Origin: Uliginosibacterium gangwonense DSM 18521 | Lineage (GTDB): Bacteria > Pseudomonadota > Gammaproteobacteria > Burkholderiales > Rhodocyclaceae | Assembly (NCBI RefSeq): GCF_000373965.1 | Contig: NZ_KB892834.1 | Location: forward strand, 364,600 to 428,599 | DNA: 64,000 nt | Direction: 5' to 3' | In this document: in pieces, positions 28,684-37,355 of the stretch | Position numbering within the stretch: position 1 is the first letter of the stretch | Layout: every line of letters starts with the position of its first letter | Position numbers and translations under genes: made by a program | Notes under the pieces: model-generated | Databases searched by the model: none | What the model was told of the DNA's origin: nothing | What the model saw: the letters and a program-made list of their open reading frames with translations, nothing else

Positions 28684-28745
28684 TACCTCAGGGACCAGGG
28701 GGGCGGCGTGCCGCATCCCCTGAGAATGTACTGGGAGGAAAACCT

Positions 28746-29288
28746 ATGAAACTGATCATTCTTGATCGTGACGGTGTGATCAATTACGACTCTGCCCAGT
28801 TCATCAAGTCACCCGATGAATGGAAGCCGATCCCCGGTAGCCTGGAGGCCATCGCCAAGCTCGATGGCGCAGGCTATCGCGTGGTGGTCGCCACCAATCA
28901 GAGCGGGGTAGGCCGAGGGCTATTTGACATGGACACGCTCAACGCCATCAACGACAAGATGATCAAGGCGGTCAATCAGGTCGGCGGGCGTATTGACGCG
29001 ATCTTCTTCTGCCCGCACCCGGCAGATTCGCCCTGCAATTGCCGCAAGCCCAAGCCGGGCATGTTCTACCAGATTGCCGAACGCTTCAATGTTGAACTCA
29101 AAGACGTGCCGACGGTCGGAGACAGCATGCGGGATATCCAGGCAGGCTTGGCCGTCGGCTGCACCCCTTATCTGGTGCTCACCGGTAAGGGCCAGAAAAC
29201 CTCCGAAGACCCCGCGCTGCCCGCTGGTGTGAAAGTGTGCCCCGATCTTGCTGCAGTCACCCGGCACATACTGCTTCACAAGACTTGA
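28746..29288 (+). CDS. gmhB: D-glycero-beta-D-manno-heptose-1,7-bisphosphate 7-phosphatase
   Basis: A 180-residue HAD phosphatase that acts in synthesis of ADP-heptose for lipopolysaccharide inner core. The HAD nucleophile motif LDRDGVIN (7-14), TNQSG (52-56) and GDSMRDIQAG are present. The GmhB-type zinc loop CPHPADSPCNCRKPKPGM (about 91-108) has the expected Cys/His ligands. The AGGAGG-like site just upstream (GGGAGGAAAACCT) supports the start. It is followed by plsC, a common betaproteobacterial order. Confidence 0.95.
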   Translation: MKLIILDRDGVINYDSAQFIKSPDEWKPIPGSLEAIAKLDGAGYRVVVATNQSGVGRGLFDMDTLNAINDKMIKAVNQVGGRIDAIFFCPHPADSPCNCRKPKPGMFYQIAERFNVELKDVPTVGDSMRDIQAGLAVGCTPYLVLTGKGQKTSEDPALPAGVKVCPDLAAVTRHILLHKT

Positions 29289-29304
29289 TTAGGCTTTTTG
29301 TACG

Positions 29305-30075
29305 ATGAAGGCTTTGCTGCGCTCGCTTATATTCATGACAGCAATACTGACATTGCTATTCCCGTTCATGGGGGTCATGTCACTGCTGATGTTTGTACCG
29401 ATAGACCGGCGTTACCGGCTGGCTGCATGGTGGGCGCGCTACGTGATCATGCCCATGATACGCGCCACCCTGGGCATCCGCAGCAAGGTGCTCGGGTATG
29501 AGAACCTGCCCGCCGGTGCCAGCGTGATCCTCTCCAAGCACCAATCAGCCTGGGAGACGATTGCCTTTCTGGATATCTTCCCGCCCATCACCTACGTGCT
29601 CAAGCGCGAGCTGCTGTGGATTCCCTTCTTCGGCTGGGGGCTCTCACGCCTGCCCATCGTGTCGATTGACCGCTCTGCGGGCAAGGATGCACTGCGTCAG
29701 GTCGTTGAGGATGGCAAACAACGCCTCTCTGAAGGTTATTCGGTGGTGGTCTTCCCGGAAGGCACCCGCGCCCCGGTTGGCGGGCAAAAGCGCTACAAGA
29801 TTGGCGGCCCAAGCCTGGCCGTGGCGGCTGGTGTAGCGGTTGTACCGGTTGCGCACAATGCGGGCGAATTCTGGCCGCGCAACGCCATTCTGAAGTACCC
29901 TGGCGAAATCGTGGTCAGCATCGGCCCCGCGATCTCCACCGTCGGGCGCACGCCTGAGCAGGTCAGTGCCGAGGCAGAAGCCTGGATTGAAGGTGAAATG
30001 CGCCGTCTCTTCCCTCACCACTACGCAGGGCAACGCAGCCGGATGAACTACACGCCCGGCGTTGAGGCCCGTTAA
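29305..30075 (+). CDS. plsC: 1-acyl-sn-glycerol-3-phosphate acyltransferase
   Basis: A 256-residue membrane acyltransferase making phosphatidic acid from lysophosphatidic acid. It has N-terminal membrane helices (residues about 5-30), the catalytic KHQSAWET (the HX4D-type motif with Glu in the last position, as in many betaproteobacterial homologs), and FPEGTRAPVG (about 153-162). Its position after gmhB and before the YgjP-type protease is conserved in relatives. It is the likely housekeeping enzyme, alongside the operon-specific copy at 8354 and OlsA at 37356. Confidence 0.92.
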   Translation: MKALLRSLIFMTAILTLLFPFMGVMSLLMFVPIDRRYRLAAWWARYVIMPMIRATLGIRSKVLGYENLPAGASVILSKHQSAWETIAFLDIFPPITYVLKRELLWIPFFGWGLSRLPIVSIDRSAGKDALRQVVEDGKQRLSEGYSVVVFPEGTRAPVGGQKRYKIGGPSLAVAAGVAVVPVAHNAGEFWPRNAILKYPGEIVVSIGPAISTVGRTPEQVSAEAEAWIEGEMRRLFPHHYAGQRSRMNYTPGVEAR

Positions 30076-30081
30076 GACCGC

Positions 30082-30828
30082 ATGCCGCGCTCATCTGCTG
30101 GAGAGGCTGAACGCCGGGTGATCCGGCTGGGCGGGCGGGAGCTGGAATTCACCCTGCGCCGCAGTTCGCGCCGCACCTTGGGGCTGACCATTGATTCCCG
30201 TGGGCTGACGGTGACCCTTCCCCTGCGGGCCAGCCTGCGCGATGCGGAAGCCTTCATGCATGAGCGCGCCGCCTGGATCTTCGAAAAGCTCGATACCCAC
30301 GCCACCCGCGCACCCGCAGAACCCACACAGGTCGCAGATGGCTCGCAATTTCCAATTCTTGGGCAACCTTGTCGCGTGACCTTGCTTGCCGGTGCAAACC
30401 GTGCTCATTGGGTAGAAGGCTTCGAGGCCCGTGAGCTGCGCCTGCTCCTGCGGCGCATGGAAGACGCACAGGCAGTGTTGCTGCGAGGCCTGCAACGCTA
30501 CGCGCTGGATTATTTCCAGGGGCGCCTGGAAGAATACGCCTACATTCTGGACCGCTTCGCACCGGGGCTTGCGCTGCCCCCGCTACGGCTGTCCAACGCC
30601 CGCACGCGCTGGGGAAGCTGCTCGCGCCACTCAGGCATCCGGCTCAACTGGCGGCTCATCCACCTGCCCCCGGCCCAGATCGATTACGTGGTCGCCCACG
30701 AAATGGCTCATCTGGTAGAAATGAATCACTCGCCACGCTTCTGGGCGGTGGTGGCGGCTATCATGCCAGACTACGAAGCGCCGAAAGCAGCCCTTCGGCA
30801 TGCCCACAAAATCATCCCCACGTTCTGA
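30082..30828 (+). CDS. YgjP-type M48-family metallopeptidase
   Basis: A 248-residue DUF45/YgjP-like zinc metallopeptidase. The SprT-like motif [16 protein letters not shown] (HExxH plus a downstream His, about residues 211-226) and the preceding [20 protein letters not shown] are diagnostic. Substrates are unknown. It follows plsC by six bases and precedes gloA by 11, so it is probably co-transcribed. Confidence 0.88.
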   Translation: MPRSSAGEAERRVIRLGGRELEFTLRRSSRRTLGLTIDSRGLTVTLPLRASLRDAEAFMHERAAWIFEKLDTHATRAPAEPTQVADGSQFPILGQPCRVTLLAGANRAHWVEGFEARELRLLLRRMEDAQAVLLRGLQRYALDYFQGRLEEYAYILDRFAPGLALPPLRLSNARTRWGSCSRHSGIRLNWRLIHLPPAQIDYVVAHEMAHLVEMNHSPRFWAVVAAIMPDYEAPKAALRHAHKIIPTF

Positions 30829-30839
30829 AAGGTACTCAC

Positions 30840-31223
30840 ATGCGCATTCTGCACACCATGATACGGGTCGGCGATCTGGACCGCTCCATCAAGTTCTACA
30901 CTGAAGTGCTGGGCATGCGGGTGATCCGCAAGTCTGATTATCCGGAAGGCAAATTCACCAACGTCTTCGTCGGCTATGGCGACGAAAAGGACGGCGCCGT
31001 CATTGAACTGACCTACAACTACGGTGTGGATAAATACGAACTGGGCACCGGCTTCGGCCACCTCGCGGTAGCCGTGCCCGACGCCTACGCCGCCTGTGCC
31101 GAAATCAAGGCCCGTGGTGGCGTGGTCACACGCGAAGCCGGGCCGATGAAGCACGGCACCACCGTCATCGCCTTTGTGCAAGACCCGGATGGTTACAAGA
31201 TTGAGCTGATTCAAGCTGCTTAA
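30840..31223 (+). CDS. gloA: lactoylglutathione lyase (glyoxalase I)
   Basis: A 127-residue vicinal-oxygen-chelate enzyme converting the methylglyoxal-glutathione hemithioacetal to S-lactoylglutathione. The metal ligands expected of bacterial GloA are visible: HTMIRV (His5), VIELTYN (Glu), GFGHLAVAV (His) and YKIELIQ (Glu). The size matches E. coli GloA (135). It is the last gene of the run from glyQ. Confidence 0.96.
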   Translation: MRILHTMIRVGDLDRSIKFYTEVLGMRVIRKSDYPEGKFTNVFVGYGDEKDGAVIELTYNYGVDKYELGTGFGHLAVAVPDAYAACAEIKARGGVVTREAGPMKHGTTVIAFVQDPDGYKIELIQAA

Positions 31224-31271
31224 TGACACACGCCTCCTGGCATATCACCAGGAGGCTTCGCGCATATGCAA

Positions 31272-31790
31272 TCAAGCGGGCCGCTTGGTCTGTGGATAAG
31301 TTCCGCGCCCTCGGCGCAGCAGCTCCTTGCCGAAATCCACCACATCGGCCTCTTGCGGCCTGACGCCTTCCGGCCCAGCCAGCCGTTCTGCCAGGAACAG
31401 GCGGCCGAGCATGGTGGCGCGCCATTGCTCGCCTCCCGGATACTGGTAAAAGCGGGTGTTTTCAAGCCGGGCCCGGCAAAGCAGGCGGATGGCTTCGCGC
31501 GGTGGCTGGGCAACGATGGTGGCCAGGGTCAGGTTGTTGAGCACGGGGGTGTCGAGCGCTTCGTAGAAGGCGCGGGTCTCCTCGCCCGTGAAGGGGTGGT
31601 AGTAGTCGTGCCAGCTGTCGGCGTAGATCGGCACCAGGTCAATGCCCGGCTTGGTCAGCCAGTACAGGTTCCAGGCCTGCACATCGCCATGTTTGTGCAT
31701 GAGGCGGAACACACAGTGGTCGGTCCCTGGGATGGCGTAATAGTCAGGGGTGCGGGGGGAGTACATGACGACACCGTTCCAGAATCTCAT
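31272..31790 (-). CDS. hypothetical protein
   Basis: A 172-residue soluble protein, not recognised. It opens MRFWNGVVMYSPRTPDYYAI and has Trp/Tyr/His-rich segments (DSWHDYYHPFTGEETRAFYEAL), with a charged, basic C-terminus. GGAGTGAAAA directly before the ATG is a good ribosome binding site, and codon composition matches the neighbours, so the gene is probably real. It is convergent with gloA. The 180 bp between it and the feo cluster show no other gene. Confidence 0.65.
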   Translation of the reverse strand: MRFWNGVVMYSPRTPDYYAIPGTDHCVFRLMHKHGDVQAWNLYWLTKPGIDLVPIYADSWHDYYHPFTGEETRAFYEALDTPVLNNLTLATIVAQPPREAIRLLCRARLENTRFYQYPGGEQWRATMLGRLFLAERLAGPEGVRPQEADVVDFGKELLRRGRGTYPQTKRPA

Positions 31791-31969
31791 TTTTCACTCC
31801 TGCCTATTGACCTGTTCGTTCGACAGCAACTGAGGGGCTGTCAATTGCCCCTAAGGGCTGCCTGCATATCCGTACTATATGCTGGCTAACGTCAGTATGG
31901 CTTGAGCCTTGAGTCCTGAAACAATGAAATTTGATACGGATTTGTATCCTTGTGTATCGCTTGAAGCCT

Positions 31970-32257
31970 TTACTGCTGCGGCTTGCTGGGCGATTTCATG
32001 GTGCGGTGCAAGGTAATGACAGGTGCTTGATTTGTGTCTTTTGGTGCACACCCTGAGCACTGGCTGCAACTGCTGCATCCGTCCTGCTCCCCTTTGGCCA
32101 AACGGGCAGGAAGGAGCAGTACGGCAGGAATCCGCCATGCATGGGCCAGACGTGTGGCCGAGGCAACGCCACCGGGAATCAGGGGCAGAATCTGGCGCAG
32201 GCTGTAGAGCAGGAAGGCCAGGATGACGACAAACTCGAACAGGTGATAGGCAGTCAT
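31970..32257 (-). CDS. small Cys-rich membrane protein of the feo operon
   Basis: A 95-residue protein with one or two N-terminal membrane segments (about residues 5-25 and 40-52) and a cysteine cluster CSSCSQCSGC (about 61-70). It overlaps the feoB stop by four bases (ATGA). Small Cys-rich membrane proteins commonly accompany FeoB and may assist ferrous iron entry, for example in metal handling or redox sensing. Assignment to a named family (FeoB-associated Cys-rich) is by context and composition only. Confidence 0.7.
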   Translation of the reverse strand: MTAYHLFEFVVILAFLLYSLRQILPLIPGGVASATRLAHAWRIPAVLLLPARLAKGEQDGCSSCSQCSGCAPKDTNQAPVITLHRTMKSPSKPQQ

Positions 32258-34101
32258 TGCAGGGCCCCGGTCAGGTGGTAGGCGGCAAATGCGGCGGCAT
32301 AGGCCATGAAGGCGAGCAGGACGACGGAGAACAGGGTGATTTTGAGCGAGCCGCTCTCACGCCGGATCACCGCAATCGTCGACAGGCATTGGGGCGCGAA
32401 CACGTACCACGCCAGCAGTGACAGCGCCGTGGCCAGCGACCAGCTGGACGCGAGGGTGGTGGCCAATACCTGCTCGGTGCCGTCCCCCGCGCTGATGGCA
32501 TACACCGAGGCCAGCCCGGAAATCGCCACTTCACGCGCGGCAAGGCCGGGAATCAGCGCAACGCAGATCTGCCAGTTGAAGCCGATGGGCTCAAACAGCA
32601 TGGCGAGCCCTCGCCCGATGTGACCGGCGAAAGAATATTCGATTGCCGGACGGCTCCAGTCCGCAGGCGGCGTGGGGAAGCTGGAGAGGAACCAGAGCAG
32701 GACCGAGAGCGCCAGGATGATGGTGCCGACCCGGCGCAGGAAGATGCCTGCACGCTCGCGCAGCCCGAGGAAAACGTCACGCGGGTTGGGCACGCGCCAA
32801 GCGGGGATTTCCAGCAGCAGGGCCTGCTCGCTGGCCTGCTTGCCGATGTAGCGGGCAACCAGCGCCACGATCAATGCGCTGACGATGCCTGCGGCGTAGA
32901 GGGCAAACAGAGTCAGCCCTTGCAGGTTGAACACGCCGAACACGGCACGGTCTGGAATGAAGGCACCGATCAGCAGAGCATAGACCGGCAGGCGGGCCGA
33001 GCAGGTCATCAGCGGCGCGACCAGGATGGTGAGCAGGCGGTCACGCGGGTCGGGAATGCTGCGCGTAGCCATGATGCCCGGCACGGCGCAGGCGAAGCTG
33101 GAGAGCAGCGGGATGAAAGCCCGGCCCGAGAGGCCCGCACCCACCATGAAGCGGTCGAGTAGGAAGGCGGCACGCGGCAGATAACCGGATTCTTCCAGTA
33201 CAAGAATGAAGAAGAAGAGGATCAGGATCTGCGGCAGGAAGACCAGCACTCCGCCCACCCCGGCAATCACCCCTTCGACCAGCAGGCTGCGCAGGATGCC
33301 CGCAGGCAGCAGGGCCGTTACCTCTGCCCCCAGCCATTGGATGGCTGCATCAATGATTCCCTTGATCGGCTCGCCCCAGGCGTAAACGGCCTGGAACACC
33401 AGGAGCATGGTGGCCGCGAGGATCAGCAGGCCCCACACGGGGTGCAGCACCCAGCGGTCGATGGCTTCGTCTATCGGGCTGGTTGGCTGGGGCATGGTCA
33501 CGGCGGAGGCGATCAGGCGGCGGGCCTCGGCATGCAGGTCTGCACCGGTGGTAGGGGCGGCGGGCACGGCCAGACGATGCTCATCGAGCACATTGATCAG
33601 GGCTGCGGCACCCTGACGGCGGATGGCAACGGTTTCGACCACCGGGAAGCCAAGTTCTTGTTCGAGCTTGTCGCGGTCGATGAGGATGCCCCGGCGTTTG
33701 GCGGCATCCACCATATTGAGCGCCAGGACCATGGGGCGGCCAAGACGCTTGAGTTCCAGCACAAAGCGCAGGTGCAGACGCAGGTTAGTGGCGTCAGCCA
33801 CGCAGAGCAGCAGATCGGGCTGGGTTTCGTCTGGGTGTTGGCCCAGGCAGACATCGCGCGTCACCGCCTCGTCCGGGCTGGTGGCATTCAGGCTGTAGGC
33901 ACCGGGCAAGTCGAGCACGCGCACTTTGCGCCCGGAGGGCAGTACCAGGCGCCCTTCCTTGCGTTCAACCGTCACACCCGCGTAGTTGGCCACCTTCTGG
34001 CGGCTGCCGGTGAGCTGGTTGAAGAGCGCGGTCTTGCCACAATTGGGGTTGCCGACCAGGGCAATCGAAACTGGCGGGCGGGCAAGGGTCGTGTCAGACA
34101 T
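32254..34101 (-). CDS. feoB: ferrous iron transport protein B
   Basis: A 615-residue inner-membrane Fe(II) transporter. The N-terminal G-protein domain has GNPNCGKT (G1, about 16-23), DLPGAYSL (G3) and NMVD (G4). It is followed by a GDI-like helical segment and a membrane domain with the paired Gate motifs (first near GIMATRSIPDPRDRLLTILVAPLMTCSARLPVYALL). It is shorter than the 773-residue E. coli protein, lacking much of the C-terminal region, as in many short FeoB. It overlaps feoA by eight bases. Confidence 0.95.
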   Translation of the reverse strand: MSDTTLARPPVSIALVGNPNCGKTALFNQLTGSRQKVANYAGVTVERKEGRLVLPSGRKVRVLDLPGAYSLNATSPDEAVTRDVCLGQHPDETQPDLLLCVADATNLRLHLRFVLELKRLGRPMVLALNMVDAAKRRGILIDRDKLEQELGFPVVETVAIRRQGAAALINVLDEHRLAVPAAPTTGADLHAEARRLIASAVTMPQPTSPIDEAIDRWVLHPVWGLLILAATMLLVFQAVYAWGEPIKGIIDAAIQWLGAEVTALLPAGILRSLLVEGVIAGVGGVLVFLPQILILFFFILVLEESGYLPRAAFLLDRFMVGAGLSGRAFIPLLSSFACAVPGIMATRSIPDPRDRLLTILVAPLMTCSARLPVYALLIGAFIPDRAVFGVFNLQGLTLFALYAAGIVSALIVALVARYIGKQASEQALLLEIPAWRVPNPRDVFLGLRERAGIFLRRVGTIILALSVLLWFLSSFPTPPADWSRPAIEYSFAGHIGRGLAMLFEPIGFNWQICVALIPGLAAREVAISGLASVYAISAGDGTEQVLATTLASSWSLATALSLLAWYVFAPQCLSTIAVIRRESGSLKITLFSVVLLAFMAYAAAFAAYHLTGALQ

Positions 34102-34348
34102 GGGCGGCCTCTTCAGTATTCACCACAATCCGGGCAGCCTCGCTGCGACGCAGGGCAAAACGGGTAAAACCAATCTGCACCAGCAGCGGGTCGGCCCCAA
34201 ACGGGCCGTAGGAAACCAGCTTCACCGGCTCGCCTGCGACAAAACCCAGATCGTGCAGACGCTCGGCGATGGGGTCGCTGGCAGACTGCGCCGTGATATC
34301 CACAATGCGGCCGCTCGCGCCCGGAGGCAGTTCAGAAAGTAAACCCAT
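34094..34348 (-). CDS. feoA: ferrous iron transport protein A
   Basis: An 84-residue SH3-like FeoA protein (LPPGASGRIVDITA, then RLHDLGFVAGEPVKLVSYGPFGADPLLVQIG, FALRRSEAARIVV). FeoA is a cytoplasmic partner that stimulates FeoB. It is the first gene of the feo operon and overlaps feoB by eight bases. A Fur-like box lies 22 bp upstream of its start. Confidence 0.94.
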   Translation of the reverse strand: MGLLSELPPGASGRIVDITAQSASDPIAERLHDLGFVAGEPVKLVSYGPFGADPLLVQIGFTRFALRRSEAARIVVNTEEAAHV

Positions 34349-34370
34349 GATCGACTACCAAGTAATTTCA

Positions 34371-34389
34371 AATAAGAATAATTCTTATT
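34371..34389. promoter_or_regulatory. Fur box of the feo operon
   Basis: AATAAGAAT (34371-34379), one A, and ATTCTTATT (34381-34389) form a perfect 9-1-9 inverted repeat, the layout of the classical Fur box. It matches 13 of 19 positions of the consensus GATAATGATAATCATTATC. It lies 22 bp upstream of the feoA start, so iron-dependent repression is expected. Confidence 0.75.
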
Positions 34390-34551
34390 CAAGAAAATAG
34401 GAAGCCCCAGCAGCACCTCTTTACCGGTAAAAGTGCAAAATTTGCGCCAGATCAGATCGCGCTTTTCGACCGTTTGGCCCGTATCGCATACAGGTATGCC
34501 GGTTTTCCGCGACAATGCGCGCTACTCCATGCATTTGCCCCGTATTGACCG

Positions 34552-34920
34552 ATGAACCAAGCCACCCCACCCGCCACCGGATTCCGCCGGATCTGGAAAG
34601 CACTGTTTTATTCACTGGATGGTTTGCGCCATGCCTTGCGCAATGAGGCAGCTTTCCGACAGGAATGCCTGCTGGCCTTGATCCTCATTCCCCTGGCCCT
34701 GTTCAGTTGGGCCAATGGCTTGGGCAAAGCGGTGATGATTGGCAGCGTGTTGCTGGTGATGATTGTGGAATTACTCAATTCCGCCGTGGAAGCCGCCATC
34801 GACCGCATCTCGCTGGAACGCCATGAGCTGGCCAAATATGCCAAGGACGCAGGCAGTGCTGCCGTGTTGTTAAGCTTGATAAACCTCGTGCTGGTATGGG
34901 GTCTGGTATTGTTCGCGTGA
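34552..34920 (+). CDS. dgkA: diacylglycerol kinase
   Basis: A 122-residue, three-helix membrane kinase phosphorylating diacylglycerol to phosphatidate. The family signature EAAFRQE (near residue 33) and the catalytic stretch VELLNSAVEAAIDRISLERHELAKYAKDAGSAAV (about 66-99) are intact. It recycles diacylglycerol released during membrane-derived glycan or lipid-A modification. It lies divergent to feoA, with about 200 bp between. Confidence 0.96.
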   Translation: MNQATPPATGFRRIWKALFYSLDGLRHALRNEAAFRQECLLALILIPLALFSWANGLGKAVMIGSVLLVMIVELLNSAVEAAIDRISLERHELAKYAKDAGSAAVLLSLINLVLVWGLVLFA

Positions 34921-34976
34921 ATCACGCCCTGGCAGGATAGAATCGCGCTTTTCCCCTTCTTCAGGATCACAAAGAC

Positions 34977-35915
34977 ATGTCAGCACTGATCTGTGGCTCG
35001 ATGGCTTACGACACCATCATGGTGTTCCATTCCCAATTCAAACGGCACATCCTGCCTGAACAGCTTCACATCCTGAATGTCTCCTTCGTTGTACCGGACA
35101 TGCGCCGTGACTTTGGCGGCTGCGCGGGCAACATTGCCTACGCGCTCAAGCTGCTCGGCGGCGAACCCCTGATCATGGCCACCATGGGCGAGGATGCCGC
35201 GCCCTACCTCGCGCATCTGGACAAGCTTGGGATCAGCACCCGCCACATCCGTGTGATCAATGGCTCCTACACGGCCCAGGCTTTTATCACGACCGACCTG
35301 GACGATAACCAGATCACCGCCTTCCACCCTGGGGCGATGAGTTTCTCGCACCAGAATCTGGTGCGCGACGCAGCCCATGAAATCCGTGTGGCGATCGTCT
35401 CGCCCGATGGCAAGCAAGGGATGATGCAGCACGTACACGGCCTTGCCGCAGCCGGGGTGCCCTTTGTTTTCGATCCGGGCCAAGGCCTGCCGATGCTCTC
35501 GGCTGAAGAAGTTCAGGAATGTCTGGATCTTTGCCGCTATTGCACGGTCAACGACTATGAGGCCCGCCTGATGTGTGACAAGACGGGTCTGTCCATCGAA
35601 CAGATAGCCGAACGCGCAGGCACCCTGGTCGTAACCTTGGGCGGAGAAGGTTCCCGCATCTATGCTCAAGGCAAGACCATTGACATACCGTGCGCCCAAG
35701 CCACCAATCTGGCGGACCCCACCGGTTGCGGTGACGCATATCGGGGTGGCCTGCTGTATGGACTCTTACAGGGCTGGGACATTGAGCAATCCGCCCGCCT
35801 TGCTTCCGTGATGGGGGCGATCAAGATCGCCCACCGTGGCGGCCAGAATTACACGGCAAGCCGTGAGGACATTGCCACATTGTATGCCAGCACATTTGGT
35901 GCAAAACCTTGGTAA
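34977..35915 (+). CDS. PfkB-family carbohydrate/nucleoside kinase
   Basis: A 312-residue ribokinase-like kinase. It has FGGCAGNIAYALKLLGG (about 43-59), VVTLGGEGS, and the C-terminal anion-hole signature DPTGCGDAYRGGLLYGLL (catalytic Asp near residue 249). The substrate may be a nucleoside such as adenosine, or a sugar; sequence features do not decide. GGATCACAAAGAC before the ATG fits a ribosome binding site. A glycine-zipper lipoprotein gene follows 14 bp downstream. Confidence 0.88.
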   Translation: MSALICGSMAYDTIMVFHSQFKRHILPEQLHILNVSFVVPDMRRDFGGCAGNIAYALKLLGGEPLIMATMGEDAAPYLAHLDKLGISTRHIRVINGSYTAQAFITTDLDDNQITAFHPGAMSFSHQNLVRDAAHEIRVAIVSPDGKQGMMQHVHGLAAAGVPFVFDPGQGLPMLSAEEVQECLDLCRYCTVNDYEARLMCDKTGLSIEQIAERAGTLVVTLGGEGSRIYAQGKTIDIPCAQATNLADPTGCGDAYRGGLLYGLLQGWDIEQSARLASVMGAIKIAHRGGQNYTASREDIATLYASTFGAKPW

Positions 35916-35929
35916 AAAAGGAGTAGAGC

Positions 35930-36388
35930 ATGAAACGCATTCTGTCTGTGGTCGCCCTGGCAGCCCTATCCGTTGTTGCCACCGGCTGCGCTACCAGCCA
36001 ATCGGGCGATACCTATTCACGGGATGAGGCACGCCGTGTCATGACGTTCCAGGAAGGGACCCTGCAGGCAGTGCGTCAGGTCAAGCTTGAAGGCACCAAG
36101 TCCGGCATTGGCACAGTGGCCGGTGCGGTGGCCGGTGGCATCGGGGGGAGCGGCGTCGGGCAGGGGCGTGGCGCTGCGGTCGCCGCTGTCGTAGGGGCCG
36201 TGGTAGGTGGCGTGGTCGGCTCGGCTGCCGAAGAGGGCATCACCCGCGAGGCCGCCTGGGAGCTGACCGTCAATCTCGACAACGGCAAGTCCATGGTGAT
36301 TGTGCAGGCCAAGGGCGAGGATCAGTTCGTCCCTGGCGAACGCGTGCGGGTGCTGCAAAGTGGTGGCACAACACGGGTGACGCACTAA
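35930..36388 (+). CDS. glycine-zipper 2TM-domain lipoprotein, SlyB-like
   Basis: A 152-residue outer-membrane lipoprotein. The signal peptide ends in a lipobox-like VVATGC (Cys near residue 20), and the middle carries the paired glycine-zipper segment GAVAGGIGGSGVGQGRGAAVAAVVGAVVGG (cut here at its core). The SlyB/Pcp family is PhoP-regulated in enterics and guards outer-membrane integrity. The start is supported by AAAAAGGAG six bases upstream. Confidence 0.88.
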   Translation: MKRILSVVALAALSVVATGCATSQSGDTYSRDEARRVMTFQEGTLQAVRQVKLEGTKSGIGTVAGAVAGGIGGSGVGQGRGAAVAAVVGAVVGGVVGSAAEEGITREAAWELTVNLDNGKSMVIVQAKGEDQFVPGERVRVLQSGGTTRVTH

Positions 36389-36401
36389 GAAGCCGTAACA
36401 A

Positions 36402-36441
36402 AATGGTTCTGGCGTTGTTACGCCACCTTGCCAGAACCGTT
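36402..36441. terminator. nested hairpins downstream of the SlyB-like gene
   Basis: GGTTCTGGC (36405-36413) pairs with GCCAGAACC (36430-36438), and an alternative TGGCGT (36410-36415) with ACGCCA (36420-36425). The two share bases, so they compete or stack. There is no U-tract, so a terminator role is weak; a related CCAGAACGGTTG motif recurs at 36473. Confidence 0.35.
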
Positions 36442-36548
36442 GCACTCCATATAGCTTCTGAGTCACAACGCTCCAGAACGGTTGGGCCGCTCAAACGTCA
36501 TAGAGCAGCAACATAGCCGTCACCGGATCGCAACATGCGCTTCCTATA

Positions 36549-36585
36549 TTGAACCGACGCGGATACATACCGTGCCGGTTCAATA
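36549..36585. repeat. inverted repeat upstream of olsB
   Basis: ATTGAACCG (36549-36557) and CGGTTCAAT (36577-36585) form a perfect 9-bp inverted repeat with a 19-base spacer, ending 18 bp before the olsB start. It could be an operator or a leader hairpin. No Pho box is convincing. Confidence 0.4.
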
Positions 36586-36603
36586 ATATAGGAAACGTAT
36601 AAC

Positions 36604-37353
36604 ATGCTAAGAGTCGCGCCACGCGTTACCGAACAGAAGTCGCGTAATCTGTGGGTGGGGCTGGCCTCCACCGAATCTGAAATTCTTGAAGCGCAAAAAT
36701 TGCGCTATCGCGTGTTTGCCGAGGAAATGGGCGCACGCCTCAATTGCCGTACCCCCGGTGTCGACCGGGATCATTTCGATCCCTGGTGCCAACACCTGAT
36801 CGTGCGTGATGAAACCCAAGGGCGCATCGTCGGTACCTACCGCATCCTGACCCCCGAGGCATCGCGCCGCGTGGGAGGCTATTACTCGGAAACCGAGTTC
36901 GATCTCACCCGCTTTCTGCACCTGCGGGACCGTCTGGTCGAGATCGGGCGTTCCTGCATTGATGCCGACTACCGCACCGGTGCAGTCATCACCCTGCTGT
37001 GGAGCGGGCTGGCCCGTTTCATGATGGAAAATGGTTACGAGTACCTGATGGGTTGCGCCAGCATCAGCATGGGCGATGGTGGGCATAACGCGGCCAACAT
37101 CTTCAAGGCGGTGCAGGATCGCATGGCTTCAGTGGAATACCATGTCTTCCCCCGCAACCCTTTGCCGGTCGAGCATCTGGCCAATAGCCAGCCTGCCGAA
37201 ATACCGCCGCTGCTCAAGGGCTATCTGCGCGCGGGTGTGGAAGTATGCGGCGCACCGGCCTGGGACCCCGATTTCAACACGGCGGACTTGTTGATCCTGT
37301 TGTCGATGAACCGCGTCGATAACCGTTACGCCCGCCACTTTATTGGACAGTAG
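36604..37353 (+). CDS. olsB: L-ornithine N-acyltransferase, OlsB-like
   Basis: A 249-residue GNAT-superfamily acyltransferase of the hemolysin/OlsB type (LRYRVFAEEMGARL, HLIVRDETQGRIVGTYRIL, LVEIGRSCIDADYRTGAVITLLWSG). OlsB attaches a 3-hydroxyacyl chain to ornithine to give lyso-ornithine lipid. It is followed directly by an OlsA-type O-acyltransferase, which would add the second chain. Ornithine could also come from the arginase at 1929. AGGAAA precedes the ATG. Confidence 0.85.
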   Translation: MLRVAPRVTEQKSRNLWVGLASTESEILEAQKLRYRVFAEEMGARLNCRTPGVDRDHFDPWCQHLIVRDETQGRIVGTYRILTPEASRRVGGYYSETEFDLTRFLHLRDRLVEIGRSCIDADYRTGAVITLLWSGLARFMMENGYEYLMGCASISMGDGGHNAANIFKAVQDRMASVEYHVFPRNPLPVEHLANSQPAEIPPLLKGYLRAGVEVCGAPAWDPDFNTADLLILLSMNRVDNRYARHFIGQ

Positions 37354-37355
37354 GC

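Noticed and set aside
26857-28716. 619-residue minus-strand open frame opposite glyS
   Set aside because: Antisense shadow of glyS caused by codon bias; no recognisable domain or ribosome binding site.
36497-36530. Candidate Pho box upstream of olsB (CGTCAT and CGTCAC 22 bp apart)
   Set aside because: The hexamers diverge from TGTCAT and the spacing needs a missing central repeat.
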